Translations under genes and position numbers: made by a program
The notes under the pieces: generated by a model
Database searches by the model: none
What the model saw: the letters and a program-made list of their open reading frames with translations, nothing else
What the model was told of the DNA's origin: nothing
Shown here: one piece after another, positions 7,061 through 13,293 of the stretch
How the letters are laid out: the number at the start of each line of letters is the position of its first letter
Numbering within the stretch: position 1 is the first letter of the stretch
Source of the DNA: Sphaerochaetaceae bacterium
Lineage (GTDB): Bacteria > Spirochaetota > Spirochaetia > Sphaerochaetales > Sphaerochaetaceae
Reading direction: 5' to 3'
Length of the DNA: 13,293 nt
NCBI GenBank assembly: GCA_023231265.1
Contig: JALNVT010000049.1
Span: forward strand, 1-13,293

Positions 7061-7245
7061 GCCAAAAAATAAAATATGCATTTTATTTTACATAAATTTA
7101 TATCGATACAAATTAATAGATAAAAATATATTTTAATTTCATACTCATCAAAAAGATGCAAAATATCCTTAAATCGATAAATTCATATCCATTTATTTAT
7201 TTATTTGTAACTATTTTGCAATAAATTTTACTCAAATTCAGGAAT

Positions 7246-7262
7246 TTACTAACTGTTAGTAA
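7246..7262. promoter_or_regulatory. Perfect palindrome TTACTAACTGTTAGTAA, candidate operator
   Basis: The 8-base arms TTACTAAC and GTTAGTAA flank one central base, a compact form typical of operators for dimeric repressors. It lies 33 bases upstream of the TATAAT at 7295-7300, close to where a -35 would be. No regulator gene is adjacent, so the binding protein is unknown. Confidence 0.4.
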
Positions 7263-7344
7263 CCTTAATAACACCATATTCTTACTTTACTCATTATAAT
7301 TATTGTTGTAGTATCAGAACAAGCTTTTACGCAGTTTATCATCA

Positions 7345-7360
7345 TTACTTTCAAAAGTAA
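7345..7360. repeat. Inverted repeat TTACTTT-CA-AAAGTAA
   Basis: The 7-base arms at 7345-7351 and 7354-7360 are separated by two bases. The loop is too small for a stable RNA hairpin without opening some pairs, so a DNA-binding site is more likely if it is functional. The AT-rich context means it may be chance. Confidence 0.3.
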
Positions 7361-7393
7361 GTTGTTGCTACATAAGAGTTTTTTACTACACAT

Positions 7394-7430
7394 AAGATAC
7401 TTTACAAAAAATAAGATAAAGTATCTTTTT
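7394..7430 (+). terminator. Terminator-like hairpin inside the leader of the AspT-like gene
   Basis: The perfect 11-base arms AAGATACTTTA (7394-7404) and TAAAGTATCTT (7417-7427) surround a 12-base loop, and the 3' arm runs into TTTTT. It is nearly 190 bases before the transporter ATG and over 330 bases after the previous operon's terminator, so it does not serve a known upstream gene. It could attenuate the transporter leader or end a small RNA. The stem is AT-rich, so strength is uncertain. Confidence 0.5.
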
Positions 7431-7616
7431 GTATATAGTTTAAATATTTTAAAATTCAAAAGTTTTAAAATGCATTCAAAAAGGTAGGTTTAATCTTTTA
7501 ATAATCTGAATAACATTTAGATCATTAAATGTCGTTCTTTTAAGTTGCAGATGATGTATTTTTAAATATTTTCACATCATCAGAAAGACAATTAGCAAAT
7601 TGAGGTTTACACAGTT

Positions 7617-8855
7617 ATGGCAGCATATCTTGCAAGTATAACAAATTCAGCTCTTTCTATTTACTTCATAATTTTTACAATCGGTGCATTGGGTTATGTA
7701 ATTGGTGGAGTACATATCAAAGGAATTTCACTTGGAACAGCAGGAGTCCTTCTTGTTGCTCTTATTTGGGGAATCATAGTCAGTTATATCCCTGAGTTCC
7801 GCATTGGAGATCAGACTATTGTTCTTTATAGCCCGGCTCTAAAGGCAAATTACAGCATGGTTTCTGGCATAGGAACCTCACTGTTTGTAACTTCAATTGG
7901 TTTGATAGCAGGTCCTAAGTTCTTCAGAACAATGAACAAAAGTTCCCTTGCTTATATCTGCAATGGTATAATCATAATTCTAATCGGAACAATCACATCA
8001 ATCATATTTCTTCACATAGACAAAAACTTGTCTCCTGAGATGGTAATTGGATTGATGACAGGTGGTCTAACAAGTACACCTGGTCTTGCTTCTGCTAAAG
8101 AAGCTGCAGCTCAAATTGCTGGAACAGTATCTGCTACAGGTGCTCTAAGAGATCCAGATCAGTTGGTTGCAGGTTATGGTATTGCTTATATCTTTGGTAT
8201 TCTAGGGGTTGTTTTGTTTGTTCAGATCATTCCTAAAATTCTTAAGGTCAACATTCCTGAAGAGAGAGAGAAGTTCATTGCAGCAAGCACAATCACAATT
8301 CCCTCTCCAAAACGTGCATTGAAGAAATTGGATCCTCTGACCTTCTTCCCTTTCTTTTTAGCTATCAGCGTTGGTTGTTTGATAGGAAGCATCAAAATAC
8401 CTGGTATCAACTTCTCATTGGGAAGATCCGGTGGTACTTTGATTTCGGGACTCATCATTGGTCACTACCAGCACATTGGCCCAATCGACTGCCGCATGAA
8501 AAAAGAGACATTGAACTCATTCCGTGAACTTGGACTTGTTCTGTTCTTGATTGGTTGTGGAGTTCCTGGTGGTGTCAACTTCATAGGAAATGTTAAATTA
8601 TCATACTTCATATATGGTGCCATACTCACACTTGTTCCTATGATAGCTGGATTCTTAATTGCTAAATATGTATTCCATCTTGAGGTCTTCAACAACTTGG
8701 GATCAATCACAGGTGGTATGACAAGCACCCCTGCTTTAGGAACACTCATTCAGACAGCAGGTACAGATGAAGTTGCATCAGCATATGCAACAACATATCC
8801 AATTGCACTCGTAGCTATAGTACTGGCTACAAAACTGGTTATCCTGTTTGCATAA
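7617..8855 (+). CDS. AspT/YidE-type (AAE family) permease, short form without TrkA_C domains
   Basis: A 412-residue inner-membrane protein made of two homologous halves, as in the aspartate:alanine exchanger family (AspT, YidE, YbjL). The repeat is visible: GGVHIKGISLGTAG in the first half against GSIKIPGINFSLGRSGG in the second, and GLMTGGLTSTPGLASA against GSITGGMTSTPALGTL. The TSTPxL motifs are the likely transport signature. Family members usually run to about 540-560 residues with a large cytoplasmic TrkA_C insert between the halves; here the link is only about 40 residues (near 210-250). Substrate is probably an amino acid or other carboxylate, but that is inference. GAGG lies 11 bases before the ATG. 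It is transcribed alone, after a long structured leader and before a strong terminator. Confidence 0.85.
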   Translation: MAAYLASITNSALSIYFIIFTIGALGYVIGGVHIKGISLGTAGVLLVALIWGIIVSYIPEFRIGDQTIVLYSPALKANYSMVSGIGTSLFVTSIGLIAGPKFFRTMNKSSLAYICNGIIIILIGTITSIIFLHIDKNLSPEMVIGLMTGGLTSTPGLASAKEAAAQIAGTVSATGALRDPDQLVAGYGIAYIFGILGVVLFVQIIPKILKVNIPEEREKFIAASTITIPSPKRALKKLDPLTFFPFFLAISVGCLIGSIKIPGINFSLGRSGGTLISGLIIGHYQHIGPIDCRMKKETLNSFRELGLVLFLIGCGVPGGVNFIGNVKLSYFIYGAILTLVPMIAGFLIAKYVFHLEVFNNLGSITGGMTSTPALGTLIQTAGTDEVASAYATTYPIALVAIVLATKLVILFA

Positions 8856-8880
8856 CTTTTATTGAGCAATTGATCTATAG

Positions 8881-8908
8881 ACTGTGGTTTGAACACCACA
8901 GTTTTTTT
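8881..8908 (+). terminator. Rho-independent terminator of AspT-like gene
   Basis: ACTGTGGT (8881-8888) pairs perfectly with ACCACAGT (8895-8902) around a TTGAAC loop and runs into a seven-T tract. Confidence 0.92.
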
Positions 8909-8930
8909 ATACTTTTTTTAAGTGAGATGC

Positions 8931-8985
8931 TATAGAACTTCTATAATTTTCAAAGTTTTGCAGTTGTATCTATAAAAGCTTATAG
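8931..8985. repeat. Two related palindromes upstream of omega-amidase-like gene
   Basis: TATAGAA-C-TTCTATA (8931-8945) and CTATAA-AAGC-TTATAG (8970-8985) share the element TATAG/CTATA and are centred about 40 bases apart, in the gene-free stretch 8856-9168. They lie some 85-160 bases upstream of the gene's promoter. They may be sites for one regulator or chance symmetry in AT-rich DNA. The rest of this stretch, apart from the terminator and the promoter, shows nothing recognisable. Confidence 0.3.
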
Positions 8986-9067
8986 CCAAGAAGTTAATAT
9001 CACCATTGGCCAAAATAAAATATAACCATACCAAATATATTCAAACAATGAATGAATTGGATATGGA

Positions 9068-9097
9068 TTGAAATGGAATAAAACACATAAATATAAT
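9068..9097 (+). promoter_or_regulatory. Sigma-70-type promoter of omega-amidase-like gene
   Basis: The -35 TTGAAA (9068-9073) and a perfect -10 TATAAT (9092-9097) are separated by 18 bases, placing the start of transcription near 9104. A small inverted repeat, TTTGAA-gttca-TTCAAA (9114-9130), follows within the leader. Confidence 0.75.
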
Positions 9098-9168
9098 AGA
9101 CTTTTACTGTTAGTTTGAAGTTCATTCAAAAACACGAGAATTAATTTATAGAAAAGGAAGCATGAAAT

Positions 9169-9990
9169 ATGAAAATTGCACAGATTCAGATGAAGGTTGT
9201 TTCAGATAAAAACAAGAATATAAACAGAGCTGTTGGTTATATTGAAGATGCAGCAAAAAATGGTGCTGATTTGATAATGCTTCCTGAGATGTTCTCCTGT
9301 CCATATGAAACACAGCAGTTTCCAATATATGCAGAAGAAGATGGTGGCAGCACGTGGAAAATCTTATCAGATTCAGCAAAAGCAAATCACATCTACTTGA
9401 TAGCTGGCTCCATTGCCGAAAGAGATGATGATAGAACATACAACACAAGCTATGTTTTTGATCGTGATGGCTCTCAAATTGCCAAACACAGAAAGATGCA
9501 TCTCTTTGATATCGATATAAAAAACGGACAGTACTTCAAAGAGAGCGATACATTGAGCGCAGGAAATGAAGTCACCTGTTTTGATACAGAGTTTGGTAGA
9601 TTTGGGCTCATGATCTGTTTTGATATAAGATTCACAGAGTTATCCCGTCTCATGGCTCTCGATGGCGCAGTGGCTGTTTTTGTACCTGCTGCATTCAATA
9701 TGACAACAGGGCCTGCACACTGGCAGCTGTTATTCAGAGCAAGAGCTCTGGACAATCAAGCCTATTACATTGGAACATCTTCTGCTAGAGACATGAGCTC
9801 ATCGTATCACTCATATGGGTCTTCCATAATAACATCCCCATGGGGAGATGTTATAAGCAAGGCAGATGAAAAAGAGCAGATCATATACTCCACAATTGAT
9901 TTAAAAAAAGTTGAAGAAATCAGAGAGCAGCTTCCTATTTTAAAAAGCAGAAGACGCGATATCTACGATTTATCAAAAAGCATCAGATGA
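9169..9990 (+). CDS. Carbon-nitrogen hydrolase, omega-amidase (NIT2)-like
   Basis: A 273-residue cytoplasmic nitrilase-superfamily enzyme. The catalytic triad is visible as E40 in LPEMF, K109 in HRKMHLFDID and C150 in GLMICFDIRF. The segments HLFDIDI and FNMTTGPAHWQLLFRARALDNQ (177-198) match omega-amidases of the NIT2/Nit-like branch, which hydrolyse alpha-ketoglutaramate and alpha-ketosuccinamate to keto acids and ammonia; these arise from transamination of glutamine or asparagine. A closely related amidase acting on another small amide cannot be ruled out. Length is normal. The start has GGAAG upstream; a nearby ATG at 9162 is out of frame. It has its own promoter and converges with the EamA gene, leaving only 8 bases between stop codons and no clear terminator. 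Confidence 0.9.
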   Translation: MKIAQIQMKVVSDKNKNINRAVGYIEDAAKNGADLIMLPEMFSCPYETQQFPIYAEEDGGSTWKILSDSAKANHIYLIAGSIAERDDDRTYNTSYVFDRDGSQIAKHRKMHLFDIDIKNGQYFKESDTLSAGNEVTCFDTEFGRFGLMICFDIRFTELSRLMALDGAVAVFVPAAFNMTTGPAHWQLLFRARALDNQAYYIGTSSARDMSSSYHSYGSSIITSPWGDVISKADEKEQIIYSTIDLKKVEEIREQLPILKSRRRDIYDLSKSIR

Positions 9991-9998
9991 TAATTCAC

Positions 9999-10904
9999 TC
10001 AAGCCATCTTCAGTTTGATTTTCTTTGATGCATTTCGGCTTGTGGCAATAAATATTGAAACAAGAATCATCATCAGCGATATAACAGATACCAATGTAGG
10101 TTTGTCTCCTGGTGTCAAAATCCAACTCAGAAGAGCTCCAACTGATGGTATGAGGAGCTTCCATATTGCTATAACAGATATCTCAACGGTTGGTTCCTGT
10201 ACCAATTTGAGCCATATTGTCGTTGCACAGGCTGTTATGAATGCAAGATAGATAATATCGAAAATAACTTTTGCATTCCATGCAACAGAGCTCAACGACA
10301 CACCTTCGGTTATAAAGCCAGTTGCAATTACAAAAAGAGCTCCAACCAAAACCTGAAGGAAGTTCAGAGAAACACTGAACTTTATGTCTGTTTTCTTTTT
10401 TATGTAGATGTCACCAAAAGCTCCACATACACAGTTAACAAGCAGAAAAATCACACCCAATATTTGATTTGTTCCATCACTGCTCTTGCTCAGAGAGAGC
10501 ATTATTATTGCAATCATTCCAAGAATCATTGATATTATCTTCTCTCTGTTGAAGTGTTCCGTTTTTATGAAAGCAACAGCCATGATTATGGATATTGCAG
10601 GACTTGATCCAACTATCATGGCACCAAGAGATCCTGTAACTCGTACAAGTCCTAGATTGAAAGCTATGAAGGGAATTGCTACCTTGAGAACTGAGTATCC
10701 AATAAGGAAAGGCCAATAAGGAAGCAATTTCTTCAGCTCTTCTTTTTTGGCAAAAAAAGCAAGCATCAGAGCTGCAATAAGAAGTCTTATTCCTGCCAAT
10801 GTAATTGGAGGAAGGTAAAGCAGACTGTACTTACCAGCGGCAAATGCAGAAGCCCACAGCAAGCAGGCTAAAATTGCCAATATATTTATTTGAATTTTTT
10901 TCAT
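9999..10904 (-). CDS. EamA/DMT-family transporter
   Basis: A 301-residue inner-membrane protein of the drug/metabolite transporter superfamily, with two EamA repeats (about 5-140 and 155-290) that should give ten membrane helices. Family features are the N-terminal ACLLWASAFAAGKYSL segment, the PPITLAGIRLLIAALML helix, GLVRVTGSLGAMIVGSSPAIS in the first repeat, and TIWLKLVQEPTVEISVIAIWKLLIPSVGALLS in the second. Members export amino acids or other metabolites; the substrate is unknown here. The basic tail KKIKLKMA suggests a cytoplasmic C-terminus. It lies 78 bases behind the hybrid kinase on the same strand. Its start region is unusual: the only ribosome site, GGATG, is inside a long inverted repeat ending on the A of the ATG. 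Confidence 0.9.
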   Translation of the reverse strand: MKKIQINILAILACLLWASAFAAGKYSLLYLPPITLAGIRLLIAALMLAFFAKKEELKKLLPYWPFLIGYSVLKVAIPFIAFNLGLVRVTGSLGAMIVGSSPAISIIMAVAFIKTEHFNREKIISMILGMIAIIMLSLSKSSDGTNQILGVIFLLVNCVCGAFGDIYIKKKTDIKFSVSLNFLQVLVGALFVIATGFITEGVSLSSVAWNAKVIFDIIYLAFITACATTIWLKLVQEPTVEISVIAIWKLLIPSVGALLSWILTPGDKPTLVSVISLMMILVSIFIATSRNASKKIKLKMA

Positions 10905-10948
10905 GTGACATCCATTTGAATTATAATTTTATTCAAATGGATGTTACA
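10904..10948 (-). promoter_or_regulatory. Long inverted repeat over the EamA start and ribosome site
   Basis: Read on the minus strand, TGTAACATCCATTTGAAT (10948-10931) and ATTCAAATGGATGTCACA (10921-10904) are complementary at 17 of 18 positions, with a 9-base AT loop. The 3' arm contains the only plausible ribosome site (GGATG) and the first base of the start codon. The loop and arm also contain a minus-strand TATAAT, and another -10-like TATACT directly precedes the repeat. No T-run follows, so it is not a typical terminator. It may be a DNA operator over the promoter or an RNA hairpin that hides the translation start. Confidence 0.65.
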
Positions 10949-10982
10949 GTATACGGCAGTGAAGTGTAAACAAGAAACATGT

Positions 10983-13293
10983 TTATTTAGGCAAATACTT
11001 TGAAAGAGTCTTGAACAGATCATTTCTATCTATTGGCTTTGATAGATGAGCATTCATTCCAGATTCAATTGATTTTTCAACATCCTCTTTATATGCATTT
11101 GCACTGAGAGCGATTATTGGAACTTCAGTATTGAAAGTACGAATCTCTTTGGCTGCAGTAAGACCATCCATCACTGGCATCTTTATATCCATAAATATGA
11201 AGTCATATTTATTTTCCTTGACCTTTTTAGCTCCTATCTCACCATTAGCTGCTGTATCTACAATGAGTCCTTTGTCTTCCAAAATCTTTTTCAAGATCAT
11301 TATGTTTATGGCATTATCCTCACATATAAGAACTTTCTTCTTCTTCATCTTGGTGAAATCAACCTGCTCCTGGCTCTCATTCATCTCTTTATATCTCTTG
11401 GCACTGATTGGATCAATTGGGAGGAATATGGTGAAGGTTGTTCCAACTCCTAACTCACTCTTGCATTCAATGTGACCACCCATCAATCTGACTATGCTAT
11501 TTGATATTGCAAGACCAAGACCTGTTCCACCTTCAATTGGTGAGAGAACATTTGTTTCTGTTGTGAAGCTATCAAACATTCTCTCTTGGAACTTCTTGCT
11601 CATTCCAACACCATTATCCTGTATCACAATCTTGTATGTGGACTGATCATAGTCGATCAATTCATTGAAGAAATTGACTGTACCACCATTTGGTGTGTAC
11701 TTAATCGCATTGCTCAATATATTTACCAGAACTTGACTTATTCTAACAGGATCATTGTTTATATATTTAGGAGTGTTATCCGGATATACAATGTTGAGTG
11801 TTATATCTTTCTCTTTGGCTCTTGGAATGACTATTGTCTCAACTTCTTTGATTGTTTTCTTGATGGATATGGCCTTAGGGAATATTCTGATCTTTCCCCT
11901 CTCTATACTCTGCATATCAAGAACATCGTTCAAAAGAGTGAGAAGATAGTTGCTGCTCATCTTTATCTTTCTGAAATACTCTTCAATTTCAGGATTTTCA
12001 GCTTCAGCAACACCAAAGTCAGCCAATCCCATTATTCCATTGAGAGGAGTTCTCATATCATGACTCATCCTAGCTAAGAAATCAGACTTGATGTTGTTAG
12101 CTCTCTCAGAATCAATTATAGATTGCTTCAGTTTCTTCTGAAGCTCACTGTCTTTCATTGTTATGTCGGTGATATCTGTTTGAATAATGAGGTAAGTATC
12201 TCGCTCTCTGTTGAGAGGTCTTACCACAATGCTCTTACGTCTGCCATCAATGGTATCTGTTGTGAATGAGAATTCATCTTTACTCATAAGACATTCTTTA
12301 GCAGATTCAATGGCCTCTTCAGCTGATAGAATAGGTGCCAATGCTTTCTCAAAGCATAGATCCAAGAATTTACTTACTGTGAAGTTCTCATCCTTAGGAA
12401 TATCATAGATATCTTTATCATATACAACAAACTCACATCTATCGACCTGCAGATTGGCTTTAACAATGAAGTCATAACCTGTCTGAGTGATACTTGCTAT
12501 CAATTCATTCAAATGAGATTTAGTTGTGATATCAAAGGCATATATGAACAGCTCTTTATGATTATTTGATGGGTTAACACTGTATGAGCCATCAACTGTT
12601 GCAACACCCAATTTTCCTTTGATGCGTGAGTATGTATATTCTCTAGAGAATCTTCCCTCAGGAGAGAAGGAAGCTTTTAAATTTCTGAAGGAGAATGTCT
12701 CTAAGAAATTCTTCTTATCATTATCATAAACAAAAATCTTAGAAACCGCGTTTATGAAATCTTCATTATACTGAGAGTTCTCATAATTATGAGTTGAATC
12801 AACCGCTTTATATTCTTCAATTATTCCTGTATCGATATCAATCTTCATGAACAGTTGGAAGTTATCATCTGATATAACTTTCATAACATTCTGATATCTC
12901 TCGACCAATCTAAGATGCCTTTCAACAGCAACTGTTATATCTTCAACTGCTCCAACAATGCCTATTACAGAACCATCATCATCAAGCAATGGAGACTCAG
13001 ATAAAGAGAAATATCTCTTCTTTCCCGAAGTATCAATCAAATATTGAGACATGTAGAAAGGTTTCTTTGTCTTTACAATATCTCTCTCCTGTGATGGGAA
13101 AGAGACCATACTACCTTTTTGTTTTTCTTCAAAAATTTCCTCTGATGTCTTTCCTATTATTTCTTCTTCCGTGACATCATTCTGCCTCAAGAAAGTCTTA
13201 TTGACTCTTCTGAATCGGAAATTTGTATCTTTTATGTAATAAGAAATCTTTGAGTTGTTGAATATGAATCCAAGTTCAAGCTGAGATTTAAGA
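10983..13293 (-). CDS. Hybrid sensor histidine kinase with C-terminal receiver (5' end outside window)
   Basis: The frame stays open to the window edge, giving 769 visible residues. The visible start resembles a PAS domain (IKDTNFRFRRVNKTF, later RYFSLSESPLLDDDG and GIVGAVEDIT), so the gene begins further right. One or two more PAS-like sensory regions follow (about 130-375). The kinase core has the H-box SHDMRTPLNGIMG with phosphorylatable H411, N-box ILSNAIKYTPNGG, DNGVGM, MFDSF and GTGLGLAI. A receiver fills the last 125 residues: acidic CEDN, phospho-acceptor D702 in FMDIKMP, and K752 in SKPI. No transmembrane segment is visible in the present part. There is no DNA-binding output domain, so phosphotransfer to another protein or control by the receiver is expected. 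The signal is unknown. EamA follows 78 bases downstream. Confidence 0.93.
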   Translation of the reverse strand, partial: LKSQLELGFIFNNSKISYYIKDTNFRFRRVNKTFLRQNDVTEEEIIGKTSEEIFEEKQKGSMVSFPSQERDIVKTKKPFYMSQYLIDTSGKKRYFSLSESPLLDDDGSVIGIVGAVEDITVAVERHLRLVERYQNVMKVISDDNFQLFMKIDIDTGIIEEYKAVDSTHNYENSQYNEDFINAVSKIFVYDNDKKNFLETFSFRNLKASFSPEGRFSREYTYSRIKGKLGVATVDGSYSVNPSNNHKELFIYAFDITTKSHLNELIASITQTGYDFIVKANLQVDRCEFVVYDKDIYDIPKDENFTVSKFLDLCFEKALAPILSAEEAIESAKECLMSKDEFSFTTDTIDGRRKSIVVRPLNRERDTYLIIQTDITDITMKDSELQKKLKQSIIDSERANNIKSDFLARMSHDMRTPLNGIMGLADFGVAEAENPEIEEYFRKIKMSSNYLLTLLNDVLDMQSIERGKIRIFPKAISIKKTIKEVETIVIPRAKEKDITLNIVYPDNTPKYINNDPVRISQVLVNILSNAIKYTPNGGTVNFFNELIDYDQSTYKIVIQDNGVGMSKKFQERMFDSFTTETNVLSPIEGGTGLGLAISNSIVRLMGGHIECKSELGVGTTFTIFLPIDPISAKRYKEMNESQEQVDFTKMKKKKVLICEDNAINIMILKKILEDKGLIVDTAANGEIGAKKVKENKYDFIFMDIKMPVMDGLTAAKEIRTFNTEVPIIALSANAYKEDVEKSIESGMNAHLSKPIDRNDLFKTLSKYLPK

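Larger units (their letters stand above)
6998..7616 (+). other. Gene-free AT-rich leader region with several inverted repeats
   Basis: These 619 bases hold no convincing gene; the one longer frame, on the minus strand at 7459-7265, lacks coding character. After the operon terminator come a very AT-rich stretch with a short (ATTT)4 run near 7191-7207, the palindromes described separately (7246-7262, 7345-7360), a terminator-like hairpin (7394-7430), and two further stem candidates: ACATTTA/TAAATGT (7513-7532) and GATGATGT/ACATCATC (7550-7581). A TATAAT lies at 7295-7300 but has no good -35. Chance palindromes are common in such AT-rich DNA, yet the number and the T-tailed hairpin suggest a regulated leader for the transporter at 7617. 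Confidence 0.55.

Noticed and set aside
7191..7207. (ATTT)4 tetranucleotide run as a phase-variation tract
   Set aside because: Only about four units, more than 400 bases from the next start codon and not in a promoter spacer that I can define.
7265..7459. 64-residue open frame on the minus strand in the gene-free region
   Set aside because: AT-rich, low-complexity translation with no family resemblance and no adjacent strong ribosome site; it overlaps the palindromes and the hairpin instead.
7280..7616. T-box leader before the AspT-like gene
   Set aside because: No T-box motif (AGGGTGGNACCGCG-like) is present and the gene is a transporter with no clear tRNA-linked control.
13188..13190. 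TTG codon as start of the hybrid kinase
   Set aside because: The reading frame continues upstream to the window edge with clear PAS-like sequence (KDTNFRFRRVNKTF), so this Leu codon is internal and the gene is partial.
1..13293. Mobile elements, CRISPR arrays, tRNA or rRNA genes
   Set aside because: I saw no transposase or integrase frame, no regularly spaced repeats, and no tRNA- or rRNA-like sequence on either strand.

Overview
The window is AT-rich chromosomal DNA with tightly packed genes, good Shine-Dalgarno sites (up to AGGAGG) and U-tailed terminators. It holds a folate operon with an HD-domain gene, an Rrf2 regulator, MATE pumps and a large hybrid histidine kinase. This mix suggests an anaerobic low-GC Firmicute, probably a clostridium. 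That placement is inference from gene content and base composition; no rRNA or other phylogenetic marker is present. I saw no transposase, integrase, tRNA, rRNA or CRISPR array.

Layout. Positions 1-198 (+) are the 3' end of a PHP-family phosphatase, probably histidinol-phosphatase. It converges through a bidirectional terminator on a folate operon running leftward (2886-241): folE, an HD-domain phosphohydrolase, folP and a folB-folK fusion. All four genes overlap by 4-13 bases, so translation is probably coupled. Together they cover GTP to dihydropteroate, except the step removing phosphates from dihydroneopterin triphosphate; the HD protein is the obvious local candidate for it. Upstream on the same strand are an Rrf2-family regulator with IscR-like cysteines (3467-3024), behind an 11-bp-arm inverted repeat, and a MATE transporter (4970-3615).

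Divergent from that MATE gene is a marR-MATE operon (5179-6997) resembling mepR-mepA of Staphylococcus. Its promoter is a textbook TTGACA-17-TACTAT, with a perfect operator-like palindrome at the predicted start site and a matching half-site between the -35 and -10. A strong terminator ends the operon. A 619-base gene-free stretch follows, with several inverted repeats and an internal terminator-like hairpin. After it comes a short AspT/YidE-type aspartate:alanine-exchanger-family permease (7617-8855) that lacks the usual TrkA_C insert.

Next is an omega-amidase-like nitrilase-family enzyme (9169-9990) with its own strong promoter, convergent with an EamA/DMT exporter (10904-9999). An 18-bp-arm inverted repeat ends on the exporter's start codon and covers its only visible ribosome-binding site. 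The right edge is a hybrid sensor kinase (13293-10983, leftward) whose open frame runs off the window: PAS regions, HisKA, HATPase and a C-terminal receiver.

The best leads for new biology are the HD protein as a possible missing folate-pathway phosphatase, the structured leader of the AspT-like gene, and the hairpin over the exporter start. I found no multi-gene system here that looks wholly undescribed.
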